Positions 26,406 to 34,016 of a stretch of DNA of 50,890 nucleotides are shown here, piece after piece (within the stretch, counting starts at the first letter, position 1; each line of letters starts with the position of its first letter). The notes below the pieces were generated by a model, which saw only the letters and a list, made by a program, of their open reading frames with translations, was not told the DNA's origin and made no database searches. This DNA comes from an uncultured Bacteroidales bacterium (lineage in GTDB: Bacteria; Bacteroidota; Bacteroidia; Bacteroidales; Bacteroidaceae), in contig CALFTK010000013.1 of the NCBI GenBank assembly GCA_937916465.1, positions 1-50,890 of the forward strand, written 5' to 3'. Position numbers and translations under genes: made by a program.

Positions 26406-27533
26406 ATGAAGATAGCAGTTCTTACATTCTGGAATTCATCCGACAATTATGGTCAGGTTTTACAGGGATATGCACTACAAAAATATCTTAAAAAACTTGG
26501 GCACGAACCATATATTGTACGCTACGAAGAGAAGAAAACCTATCCGGACATCTTTATGGAGAGAGGTTTGAAAGCATTCATTAAAAGATGTATCAAATGG
26601 CTGCTACACCATAATAACTACAAGAGGCAAAAAAATGCTTTTTACAAAAATAAGTTACGTCGGTTCAACATATTCAAAGAGAATATTGATTATTCTGATG
26701 AAAGATATTACAACTACAGTGATTTGGTGAATAGAGCCCCTAAGGCCGATATGTATATAACCGGCAGCGATCAGGTTTGGGGCAGGATTCCTACAATGGA
26801 AAAAGAACAGCCGTACTATCTGAAATTTGGCAACAGTGCTACAAAACGTATTGCTTACGCTGCCAGCATAGGCAGCTCCGACTTTTTTTATCGGAATCCT
26901 GATGTATTGGCATCACTAACCAAAGATTTCAACAAGATATCCATAAGAGAGAGTTCCGGATTAGAACTATTCAAAAAGGCAAATATTGAAGCAACACCGG
27001 TTTTAGACCCGGTTTTCTTATTGAGTAAAGAAGATTATATATCTTTGGTTAAAAAGCCGTACAACAATAGCATATTCATTTATGCAGTGAATATAAACAA
27101 TGGTTCAGAAATAAATATTGACGAACTGAAAGAGTTAGCAAAGAGAAAAGGGCTGACACTTGACGCAACATTATCCAGTGGATATTTTCCGTTCAACGAA
27201 TGTTTAGGAAATATAAACTATGTCTATCCCACCATTGAAGAGTGGATAGCAAGAATATATGGGTCAGAACTGGTTGTTACCACATCTTTTCACGGAATTA
27301 TGTTCTGTTTAATACTACATAAAAAATTTGCATATATACCGTTGAAATCGGAATATTCCAAAGGTAACGACAGGATAACATCTGTTTTGGAGATGCTTGG
27401 ACTGACTGACAGAATACTACAAACATCATACAACGATATAATAGATAAGGATATCTGTTGGGAAGATGTAGATAGAGTTATAAAAGAGAAAATAGAGTTG
27501 TCAAAAGAATTTTTACACAGCTGTGGATGCTAA
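26406..27533 (+). CDS. polysaccharide pyruvyl transferase family protein
   Basis: A 375-residue protein of the WcaK/CsaB superfamily (PF04230). The start (FWNSSDNYGQVLQGYALQKY), the middle (DMYITGSDQVWG) and the C-terminal TSFHGIMFCLIL motif are diagnostic. Such enzymes transfer a pyruvyl ketal from phosphoenolpyruvate to a sugar of a surface polymer. With the FrhB-like and Stealth genes around it, a pyruvylated and phosphate-linked capsule or exopolysaccharide is a reasonable inference. Confidence 0.9.
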   Translation: MKIAVLTFWNSSDNYGQVLQGYALQKYLKKLGHEPYIVRYEEKKTYPDIFMERGLKAFIKRCIKWLLHHNNYKRQKNAFYKNKLRRFNIFKENIDYSDERYYNYSDLVNRAPKADMYITGSDQVWGRIPTMEKEQPYYLKFGNSATKRIAYAASIGSSDFFYRNPDVLASLTKDFNKISIRESSGLELFKKANIEATPVLDPVFLLSKEDYISLVKKPYNNSIFIYAVNINNGSEINIDELKELAKRKGLTLDATLSSGYFPFNECLGNINYVYPTIEEWIARIYGSELVVTTSFHGIMFCLILHKKFAYIPLKSEYSKGNDRITSVLEMLGLTDRILQTSYNDIIDKDICWEDVDRVIKEKIELSKEFLHSCGC

Positions 27534-27546
27534 AAACCATACAATT

Positions 27547-28554
27547 ATGGAAAAGATAGATTTTGTAATGATATGGGTTGATGGCAACGACCCCGAATGG
27601 CAGAAGGAGTACAACAGATATTCCGGCAAAAATGGACTTGACGAAAACAGTACCGTAAGATATAGAGATTGGGATTTACTTAAATATTGGTTCCGTGGAG
27701 TGGAAAAGTTTGCGCCATGGGTAAACAGAGTACACTTTGTTACCTGTGGTCAGAAACCGGAATGGCTGAATCCCAATGCACCAAAATTGAATTTGGTTTC
27801 ACATTCCGACTACATGCCGGCAGAACACCTACCCACATTCAGCAGCCACCCTATAGAGATAAATCTGCACAGAATAGATAATCTGGCGGACAAATTTGTC
27901 TATTTTAACGATGACTGCTTTATTCTGAACCATCTGCCGGTGGAACGCTTTTTCAGGAATGGTTTACCTTGCGACAGAGCAGGAAGCACCATAATTGAAG
28001 ACGATGGCTTTGAAATGGCCAATCACGTTATCAAAAACAACGTAAACTGTATAAACCGCCATTTCAACAAAAAAGAGAGCATAAGAAAGAACTGGTACAA
28101 ATGGTTCAACATAAGGTATGCCACACACCCCAGATGTATGTTGCACACTCTGCAAACTTTACCGAACAAAGAGTTTATTAAGTTTAGCGAACCGCATTTT
28201 CCTAACGCATTCTTAAAATCCACTCTGCAAGAGGTATGGGACAAATGTGGCGATACATTGGAACAGACCAGTGCATCAAAGTTCAGAAATTTTGATAACA
28301 TAAACCAGTGGCTGTTCAGAGATTGGCAGATTGCAAAGGGTTGTTTTTCCCCATACGATGTTTATAAGGACAGTATAAGCTTTGAAATAAGCGATAGTAA
28401 TATAGAGAGAATAGAGAGTATCATAACCAAAAAGAAAAAGAGATTGATAATACTGAATGATTCTACACAGTTTGCATCATTCAGCCAAATACAGAGCCGA
28501 TTAAATAGAGCCATGGAGAGCATTTTGCCGGAAAAATGTTCATTTGAAATATAG
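27547..28554 (+). CDS. Stealth family capsular polysaccharide phosphotransferase
   Basis: A 335-residue member of the Stealth family, which transfers hexose-1-phosphate to build phosphodiester-linked capsules and is related to the animal GlcNAc-1-phosphotransferase. CR1 is DFVMIWVDGNDPEWQ at the N terminus, and CR2 is YRDWDLLKYWFRGVEKFAPW with VHFVTCGQKPEWLN and then FVYFNDDCF. CR3 and CR4 regions follow near residues 190-260 (ATHPRCMLHTLQTLP, FSEPHFPNAF). A start at 27523 overlapping the previous gene is possible; ATG 27547 gives MEKIDFVMIW, the usual start. It is the last gene of the glycan operon. Confidence 0.9.
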   Translation: MEKIDFVMIWVDGNDPEWQKEYNRYSGKNGLDENSTVRYRDWDLLKYWFRGVEKFAPWVNRVHFVTCGQKPEWLNPNAPKLNLVSHSDYMPAEHLPTFSSHPIEINLHRIDNLADKFVYFNDDCFILNHLPVERFFRNGLPCDRAGSTIIEDDGFEMANHVIKNNVNCINRHFNKKESIRKNWYKWFNIRYATHPRCMLHTLQTLPNKEFIKFSEPHFPNAFLKSTLQEVWDKCGDTLEQTSASKFRNFDNINQWLFRDWQIAKGCFSPYDVYKDSISFEISDSNIERIESIITKKKKRLIILNDSTQFASFSQIQSRLNRAMESILPEKCSFEI

Positions 28555-28570
28555 CTTGTACACACAATAT

Positions 28571-28601
28571 TTTGTCAAATCAGGAAAAGAGTGTAACTTT
28601 G
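28571..28601 (+). promoter_or_regulatory. -33/-7 promoter of metK
   Basis: TTTG (28571-28574) and TAACTTTG (28594-28601) are 19 bases apart, an excellent consensus pair. Transcription would begin just before the riboswitch fold, giving a leader of about 155 bases. Confidence 0.75.
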
Positions 28602-28614
28602 CAGCACAAAACAA

Positions 28615-28679
28615 TGTGGAGAGATTTGGTAACTATATGTTCCGACAGCTTGCAACCACAGAAAAAAATGCTAAAAGTC
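28615..28679 (+). promoter_or_regulatory. SAM-II-type riboswitch (long-loop form) in the metK leader
   Basis: The stretch folds as a SAM-II H-type pseudoknot. P1 pairs TGTGG (28615-28619) with CCACA (28656-28660). The P2 5' strand lies in the P1 loop (GAC 28644-28646 and TTGC 28650-28653) and pairs with GCTAA (28670-28674) and GTC (28677-28679), leaving the bulged U seen in SAM-II. TTGCAA just before the P1 3' strand and GCTAAAA in the P2 3' strand are both conserved in that class. The first loop holds an extra small hairpin (GGTAAC 28628-28633 with GTTCC 28639-28643). Position directly upstream of metK fits SAM feedback. Assignment is by manual folding. Confidence 0.8.
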
Positions 28680-28715
28680 AAATTTTCTGTTTTAATTTTA
28701 GTTGTTGTAATGAAT

Positions 28716-28760
28716 CCTCATTGTTTTAAATTATTAAGCAGTGAGGTTTTTATTTTTTAA
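28716..28760 (+). terminator. leader terminator between riboswitch and metK
   Basis: An 11-bp stem (28716-28726 with 28736-28746, core CCTCA/TGAGG, two G-U pairs) with a 9-base loop is followed by TTTTTATTTTTT, ending 3 bases before the metK ATG. It is a likely expression platform for the riboswitch. How SAM binding is coupled to it is not evident, although CTAAAA of the P2 3' strand (28671-28676) could alternatively pair with TTTTAG (28696-28701). Confidence 0.7.
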
Positions 28761-28763
28761 TAT

Positions 28764-30056
28764 ATGTCATATCTATTTACATCAGAATCGGTGTCGGAAG
28801 GACACCCTGACAAGGTAGCGGATCAGATTTCAGACGCTATACTTGATAGAATTTTAGCCTTTGATAAAGATTCAAAGGTAGCTTGTGAAACATTGGTAAC
28901 CACAGGACAGGTAGTAATAGCCGGTGAAATAAAATCGAAGGCATACGTAGATCTACAGGAGACAGCCAGAAATGTTATAAACCGAATAGGATATACCAAA
29001 GGCGAATATATGTTTGACGGTAATTCATGCGGAGTATTATCGGCCATACACGAACAGAGCGCAGACATTAACCGTGGTGTAGAGAGAGAAGAACCTATAG
29101 ACCAGGGTGCAGGCGACCAGGGAATGATGTTCGGTTACGCAACCAATGAAACCGACAACTATATGCCACTGCCACTCCATTTGGCGCACACCATATTAAG
29201 AGTATTGGCAGACATACGTCGCGAAGGAACATATATGACCTATCTGCGTCCCGATTCAAAGAGCCAGGTAACTATTGAATATAACGATAACGGCACACCT
29301 GAAAGAATAGACACCATTGTAGTAAGTACTCAGCACGATGACTTTATACAGCCAGCCAACGACAGCAAAGAGGCTTCACTTAAAGCAGACGAAGAGATGC
29401 TTGCCATAATTCGTAAAGATGTGGTAGAGATTCTTATGCCACGCGTTATAGAAGAGATAGGAAATGCAGAGATAGCAAAACTGTTTAATTCCGATATAAC
29501 ATACCACGTTAATCCTACAGGTAAATTTGTGATAGGCGGCCCACATGGCGATACAGGTTTAACCGGCAGAAAGATTATTGTAGATACATACGGCGGAAAA
29601 GGTGCTCACGGAGGTGGTGCATTCAGTGGAAAAGACCCATCAAAGGTAGATAGAAGCGCTGCATACGCTGCACGTCATATAGCTAAAAACATGGTAGCTG
29701 CAGGTGTTGCAGACGAAATGTTGGTTCAGATTTCATACGCCATAGGTGTAGCCAAACCTATCAACATATTTGTAAATACCTACGGACGTTCACATGTTAA
29801 TATGAGCGATGGCGAAATAGCCAAAAAGATAGATAAGCTTTTCGATTTAAGACCAAAAGCTATTGAAGAGCGTCTTAAACTACGTAATCCAATATATAGT
29901 GAAACCGCTGCATACGGACACATGGGACAGAATTGTCGCATAGTACACAAAAAGTTTGTAAGCAAGTATCAGCCATCTGTAGAGATGGACGTTGAACTGT
30001 TCACTTGGGAAAAATTAGACTATGTTCAGACCATAAAAGAGGAATTCGGATTGTAA
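28764..30056 (+). CDS. metK: S-adenosylmethionine synthetase
   Basis: Makes SAM from methionine and ATP in the cytoplasm. The 430-residue protein has SVSEGHPDKVADQISDA at residues 8-24, the GAGDQGMMFGYA hexapeptide-type motif around residue 114, and the phosphate-binding glycine run GGKGAHGGGAFSGKDPSKVD near residues 275-293. It is somewhat longer than the ~384-residue E. coli enzyme, as usual in Bacteroidetes. The leader carries a SAM-II-like riboswitch and terminator, implying feedback by its product. An intrinsic terminator lies about 60 bases downstream. Confidence 0.97.
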   Translation: MSYLFTSESVSEGHPDKVADQISDAILDRILAFDKDSKVACETLVTTGQVVIAGEIKSKAYVDLQETARNVINRIGYTKGEYMFDGNSCGVLSAIHEQSADINRGVEREEPIDQGAGDQGMMFGYATNETDNYMPLPLHLAHTILRVLADIRREGTYMTYLRPDSKSQVTIEYNDNGTPERIDTIVVSTQHDDFIQPANDSKEASLKADEEMLAIIRKDVVEILMPRVIEEIGNAEIAKLFNSDITYHVNPTGKFVIGGPHGDTGLTGRKIIVDTYGGKGAHGGGAFSGKDPSKVDRSAAYAARHIAKNMVAAGVADEMLVQISYAIGVAKPINIFVNTYGRSHVNMSDGEIAKKIDKLFDLRPKAIEERLKLRNPIYSETAAYGHMGQNCRIVHKKFVSKYQPSVEMDVELFTWEKLDYVQTIKEEFGL

Positions 30057-30113
30057 AAATCTTAATAAGCAACATATTTTAAGTTGATAATTTAGCAACT
30101 TAATTTGTTAATT

Positions 30114-30156
30114 AGAAAATCAGGCAATATTCATTTATTTGCTTGATTTTCTTTTT
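30114..30156 (+). terminator. intrinsic terminator after metK
   Basis: A 14-bp stem AGAAAATCAGGCAA (30114-30127) with TTGCTTGATTTTCT (30139-30152), one G-T pair, is followed by TTTT. A second 6-bp hairpin (AAGTTG 30081-30086 with CAACTT 30096-30101) precedes it in the metK 3' UTR. The rest of the gap to 30326 shows no gene; TAACCTTTTG at 30231-30240 is only an imperfect -7 box. Confidence 0.85.
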
Positions 30157-30325
30157 GTTACCCCTATTATACATCTGTTTTATTTGTTAAATCAATTGTT
30201 AATTTAAGATAAATACAGCACTTTCACACTTAACCTTTTGCCATTTCTGCACTCTTATTTACGAACGCCGCAAGAAACGGGGTTCAAAACAAAAAAGAAT
30301 GTATAACGAATAAAACAATAGAAAA

Positions 30326-30673
30326 ATGAAAAAGTATTTTATCGCAGCTGCCGTAGCAGCAATGTTTGTAACAACAAGTGTTAATGCACAGAGTGTTAAT
30401 GACAACAATAACAGCACATCAGTAATAGATGTAGTTGCAGAATTAAGCCAGGATGACGCAATCAAATTTATTCCTATGTACCAGAAGTTGTTGACTGAAA
30501 TTGAAACAATAAGCAAATCTGAAAAAATGGATGACGCAAAAAAGAGTGAAAAAATTGAAAACATAAAGGAAAAATATACACTAAGATTCAGTGAAGTTTT
30601 AGTGACCGAACAGAACGATGTTGCAATTAACACAATTCCGTTCGAATATATAAACAACCGTGTAACAAAATAG
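30326..30673 (+). CDS. small secreted protein of unknown function
   Basis: A 115-residue protein with a clear Sec signal peptide (MKKYFIAAAVAAMFVTTSVNAQS, cleavage after VNA near residue 21). The mature part is short, charged and probably helical, with a lysine/glutamate-rich middle (SKSEKMDDAKKSEKIENIKEKY). There is no cysteine and no catalytic motif. Composition resembles small periplasmic helical proteins; no family is recognised. It stands alone between two terminators, so it is an independent transcript. Confidence 0.75.
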   Translation: MKKYFIAAAVAAMFVTTSVNAQSVNDNNNSTSVIDVVAELSQDDAIKFIPMYQKLLTEIETISKSEKMDDAKKSEKIENIKEKYTLRFSEVLVTEQNDVAINTIPFEYINNRVTK

Positions 30674-30728
30674 TTTTTTTCTCATATAATTTGGTTAGTT
30701 GATTGTTAGTGAATACACTATGAATTGG

Positions 30729-30761
30729 AAACGGCCGGAAGTGATTCCCGCCGTTTTTCTT
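30729..30761 (+). terminator. intrinsic terminator
   Basis: AAACGGC (30729-30735) pairs with GCCGTTT (30750-30756), extended by GGAA (30737-30740)/TTCC (30745-30748) across one mismatch. It is followed by a T-rich tract, and ends the small secreted protein transcript. Confidence 0.85.
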
Positions 30762-30854
30762 TTTGCATTTTGGAGAATAGAGAATAATGTGTACTTTTAC
30801 ACCCAATTATTTGCAGGAATTGCAACATTTACTAACTAAAAAAATAATAAAACA

Positions 30855-32753
30855 ATGAAAATGACTCTTGTTGATTTATTCGAACAGTCTGTAAAACAAT
30901 TTCCTAACAACACCTTTTTGTTAGAAAAAACAGACAAAGTATTTGAACCAACAACATATATAGAGGTAAAGAATAAGGTTTATCAATTAGGTGCCGGACT
31001 CCAAGCATTGGGAGTAAAGAAAGGAGAAACCATGGCACTCCTTTCAGAAGGCAGAAACATGTGGGTTATAGGTGAACTTTCCATGTTCTACGCAGGTGCC
31101 ATAAACGTACCCCTGTCCATTAAACTTGAAGAGAGCAACGACCTGCTTTTCCGTTTGAAACATGCCGATGTTCAGTACATAATGGTATCTAAACAACAAC
31201 TAAAAAAGATTAGACTTATAAAAGACCAACTTCCACTTTTAAAGACCATTATAGTATTTGACAAAATAGACAACTACGAAGAGAAAGAGATATATGTAGG
31301 CGATGTAATGGACAATGGTAAACAGTTCCTTGCCGACCACACATTAGAAGAATTTCTCACTGTGGCAAATTCCATTCAGAACGATGATTATGCAACCATC
31401 ACCTACACATCAGGCACAACTGCCGACCCTAAAGGAGTTATTCTTACACATAGAAACTACACTGCCAACGTAGAACAGGCATTGACATTGGTTTATATTG
31501 ACCAGACATGGCGTACACTTATCATATTGCCTTTAGACCACTGTTTTGCGCACGTAGTAGGTTTCTACATTATGATGTCAAAAGGCGCTACAGCAGCAAC
31601 CGTTCAGGTGGGCAGAACCCCAATGGAGACACTTAAAAACATTCCACTGAACATCAGAGAAGTTAAACCAAACTTTATTTTAAGTGTACCTTCACTGGCA
31701 AAAACATTTAGAAAGAACATAGAACAGGGTATTCGTGCCAAGGGCGAAAAGACCGTAAAACTGTTCAATTTTGCACTAAAAACCGCACAAAAGTATTATG
31801 GTGACAACAACACCGAATCAAAAGGAATGCGCATATTCCTAAAACCACTTGTTGCGCTGTTCGACAAGATTCTGTTCTCTAAAGTAAGAGAGAATTTTGG
31901 TGGTCAGTTAAGATTCTTTATAGGCGGTGGTGCACTTCTGGACAAAGAGATGCAGCAGTTCTACATGGCTATAGGTATGCCTATGTTCCAAGGTTACGGA
32001 TTGAGCGAAGCAACCCCTGTTATATCATCAAACGGACCTGATTTGTACAAATTAGGTTCAAGCGGAAAACTGGTAAAACCTATTGAACTTAAGATATGTG
32101 ACCCTGACGGCAATGAACTTCCTACCGGCGAACAGGGCGAAATAGTAGTTAAGGGTGAAAACGTGATGGCAGGTTACTGGAAGAATCCGGAATCGACTGC
32201 CGATACCATTCGTAACGGTTATCTCTACACCGGCGATTTAGGCTATATGGGTAAAGACGGATTGCTGTACGTATTAGGTAGATTTAAGAGCCTGTTAATA
32301 AGCAGCGACGGCGAAAAATACAGTCCGGAAGGCATAGAAGAGGCATTGGTGGGCTATTCAGCTTGCATAGACCAGGTAATGCTATACAACAACCAGAGTG
32401 CATACACCACAGCACTTATTGTCCCAAACAAAGAGAGAATGAATGCCTTTGTAAAGAGCGTTGGTCTTACTTTAGACACACAAGAGGGCAAAGAGGCTGC
32501 ACTAAAAGAGATAGAACGCGAAATTAACGAATTCAAGAAGGGTGGACAGTACAGCACTATGTTCCCTGAAAGATGGTTGCCAAGTACCTTTGCTGTACTT
32601 AAAGAACCATTCACTGAACAGAACCAGATGATAAACAGCACTATGAAGATGGTTCGCGGAAAGATAGAAAAAGCATACGCTGCACGCATAGACTATATGT
32701 ACACAGCAGAAGGCAAAAAGATCTTTAACGAAGAAAACTTCAACTCACTGTAA
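30855..32753 (+). CDS. long-chain acyl-CoA synthetase (AMP-binding enzyme)
   Basis: A 632-residue adenylate-forming enzyme that activates fatty acids as acyl-AMP and then acyl-CoA. The P-loop-like motif YTSGTTADPKGVILTHRN lies near residues 180-197, GYGLSEATP in the middle, and YTGDLGYMGKDGLLYVLGR followed by SDGEKYSPEGIEEAL near residues 460-500, in the FadD15/ACSL arrangement. A catalytic lysine region follows toward the C terminus. It could load fatty acids for lipid synthesis or uptake. It is monocistronic and converges on the lytic transglycosylase gene with only 6 bases between the stops. Confidence 0.92.
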   Translation: MKMTLVDLFEQSVKQFPNNTFLLEKTDKVFEPTTYIEVKNKVYQLGAGLQALGVKKGETMALLSEGRNMWVIGELSMFYAGAINVPLSIKLEESNDLLFRLKHADVQYIMVSKQQLKKIRLIKDQLPLLKTIIVFDKIDNYEEKEIYVGDVMDNGKQFLADHTLEEFLTVANSIQNDDYATITYTSGTTADPKGVILTHRNYTANVEQALTLVYIDQTWRTLIILPLDHCFAHVVGFYIMMSKGATAATVQVGRTPMETLKNIPLNIREVKPNFILSVPSLAKTFRKNIEQGIRAKGEKTVKLFNFALKTAQKYYGDNNTESKGMRIFLKPLVALFDKILFSKVRENFGGQLRFFIGGGALLDKEMQQFYMAIGMPMFQGYGLSEATPVISSNGPDLYKLGSSGKLVKPIELKICDPDGNELPTGEQGEIVVKGENVMAGYWKNPESTADTIRNGYLYTGDLGYMGKDGLLYVLGRFKSLLISSDGEKYSPEGIEEALVGYSACIDQVMLYNNQSAYTTALIVPNKERMNAFVKSVGLTLDTQEGKEAALKEIEREINEFKKGGQYSTMFPERWLPSTFAVLKEPFTEQNQMINSTMKMVRGKIEKAYAARIDYMYTAEGKKIFNEENFNSL

Positions 32754-32759
32754 AAAAAA

Positions 32760-33725
32760 TTACCTTATCCAGGCCGGATTATGCACTTTAGTCTTTGAAG
32801 GGTTGTAGTATTCGGCCTGAGTATCGGGTATTTCAATAATATATGTACGGTGCGAACTGTTGTTCAGCTTTGATTCTCGAAGCCACAAGTTCGCCCGTTT
32901 TAAATCTGCGTATGTTATACCCTGCTCTTCGGCAAATTTTACCAGATCTTCTACCGAGTCAGTTATAACGACTTCCCTCTTTGGGGGTATATAAGGATAC
33001 AAATCTTCAACAGTAAAAGAAAAACCAAAGAGACGCGGATTTTCAAACAGCATCTTTACTGCCATTAGTCTGAACATATAACGCGAAGTCTCTTCCACCA
33101 ACCATAAATCAAGAGCATTGGTTTGATGCTGTTCCTCCAAACGGCGACTGATACCATTCTGACCGCCATTATAGCTTGCAGCCACTGTCATCCAGTTTCC
33201 ATATTTCTGATATGCTTCTGCCAAATATTTACAGGCTGCTACGGTCGCTTTTTTTGTGTTATATCTTTCGTCAATATTTGCATTAACCTCCAACCCATAT
33301 TCACGACCTGTTGATTGTACAAACTGCCACAAACCTGCTGCCCCGGCCGAAGACAACGATTTTGGATCCAGATTACTCTCTATCACCATCAAATACTTCA
33401 AATCATCGGGAATACCATATTCTTTCAGAATAGGTTCAACAACGGGAAATAGTCTGTTCGCCCTTTTTATTACCAGATTTGAATTTGTATGCATATAGGA
33501 AAATGCTATCAGTTCCCTATCCATACGTTCCCGCAAATCGGCCCTGTCAAAACGTATAGTATCGCCTGCAAACACCAACATTTCAGGCACTGAAGGAGGA
33601 ACATCGTAACTATTGGTGTGAACACTCTGCCTGTTTCGGGTCTGAGCCTGCATTCTATCTGTCAAACCTGCCAATAAAACGGTTAGCAACAATAAGAAAC
33701 AATTTCTGTACAATCTATTATTCAT
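32760..33725 (-). CDS. membrane/periplasmic lytic transglycosylase (SLT domain)
   Basis: A 321-residue exported peptidoglycan hydrolase of MltD type. The signal segment (LLLLTVLLAGLTDRMQAQ) covers residues ~8-28. The SLT domain carries the catalytic-glutamate motif VIESNLDPKSLSSAGAAGLW, then STGREYGL, ASYNGG. A C-terminal region (EDLVKFAEEQGITYADLKRAN) resembles a degenerate LysM repeat. The frame runs upstream to 33782, but that part overlaps the promoter; ATG 33725 gives a normal signal peptide. It cleaves glycan strands to 1,6-anhydromuropeptides. Confidence 0.88.
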   Translation of the reverse strand: MNNRLYRNCFLLLLTVLLAGLTDRMQAQTRNRQSVHTNSYDVPPSVPEMLVFAGDTIRFDRADLRERMDRELIAFSYMHTNSNLVIKRANRLFPVVEPILKEYGIPDDLKYLMVIESNLDPKSLSSAGAAGLWQFVQSTGREYGLEVNANIDERYNTKKATVAACKYLAEAYQKYGNWMTVAASYNGGQNGISRRLEEQHQTNALDLWLVEETSRYMFRLMAVKMLFENPRLFGFSFTVEDLYPYIPPKREVVITDSVEDLVKFAEEQGITYADLKRANLWLRESKLNNSSHRTYIIEIPDTQAEYYNPSKTKVHNPAWIR

Positions 33726-33752
33726 CTGTCTTTGGTATTTAATTAAGGACTG

Positions 33753-33760
33753 CGAAGATA
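33753..33760 (-). promoter_or_regulatory. -7 promoter element (lytic transglycosylase gene)
   Basis: The minus strand reads TATCTTCG followed by CA, a TAnnTTCG-type box 27 bases upstream of ATG 33725. Confidence 0.5.
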
Positions 33761-33782
33761 CAAGAGTTTTAGCATATAACAC

Positions 33783-34016
33783 ACAAAACCTGTCGTACTT
33801 TTATACAAAAACTATTATCAAGAAGCAATAATCCAACATAAAAGAGGTATTATTTATAATAATTAGCAATTATAGTGAGGTTTAACCCTCTTTTTTTTGT
33901 TCCTTTGCACTATGAATATCGCGAAGATAAGCTGCGCTCGCTTTGAATAAAAAAATATTTTTTACTCGCTCGCTTGCATTATCTTTGCAGTTTGAAACAG
34001 TTACAAATCATCTTAC
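33783..34016. other. non-coding divergent intergenic region with repeats and paired promoter-like boxes
   Basis: No gene is visible. The region contains a weak 4-bp hairpin followed by T8 (33877-33898), a minus-strand TATCTTCG at 33922-33929, the repeat-like GCGCTCGCTT and GCTCGCTTGC, and an A7-TA-T6 palindrome (33949-33963). At the right end the plus-strand box TATCTTTG (33980-33987) drives the methyltransferase operon. It looks like a regulatory or dispersed repeat sequence. Confidence 0.5.
33980..33987 (+). promoter_or_regulatory. -7 promoter element (RNA methyltransferase-purD operon)
   Basis: TATCTTTG followed by CAG matches the -7 consensus exactly and lies 29 bases before the ATG at 34017. 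A TTG at the standard -33 distance is not seen; the A/T palindrome occupies that place. Confidence 0.65.

Noticed and set aside
28669..28760. Short ORF in the metK leader starting MLKVKFSV that could be a leader peptide
   Set aside because: It lies on top of the riboswitch P2 strand and the terminator stem. The base pairing explains this sequence better, and no regulatory codon run is present.
28544..28760. Two overlapping ORFs of about 61 residues before metK
   Set aside because: They cover the promoter and riboswitch and have no protein-like features; they are chance frames.
30231..30240. TAACCTTTTG upstream of the small secreted protein as its promoter
   Set aside because: The spacing within the box is one base too long and no -33 element lies at the right distance.
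33912..33950. 12-codon ORF (MNIAKISCARFE) in the gap before the RNA methyltransferase
   Set aside because: Too short, with no support beyond an ATG and a stop; the region looks regulatory.
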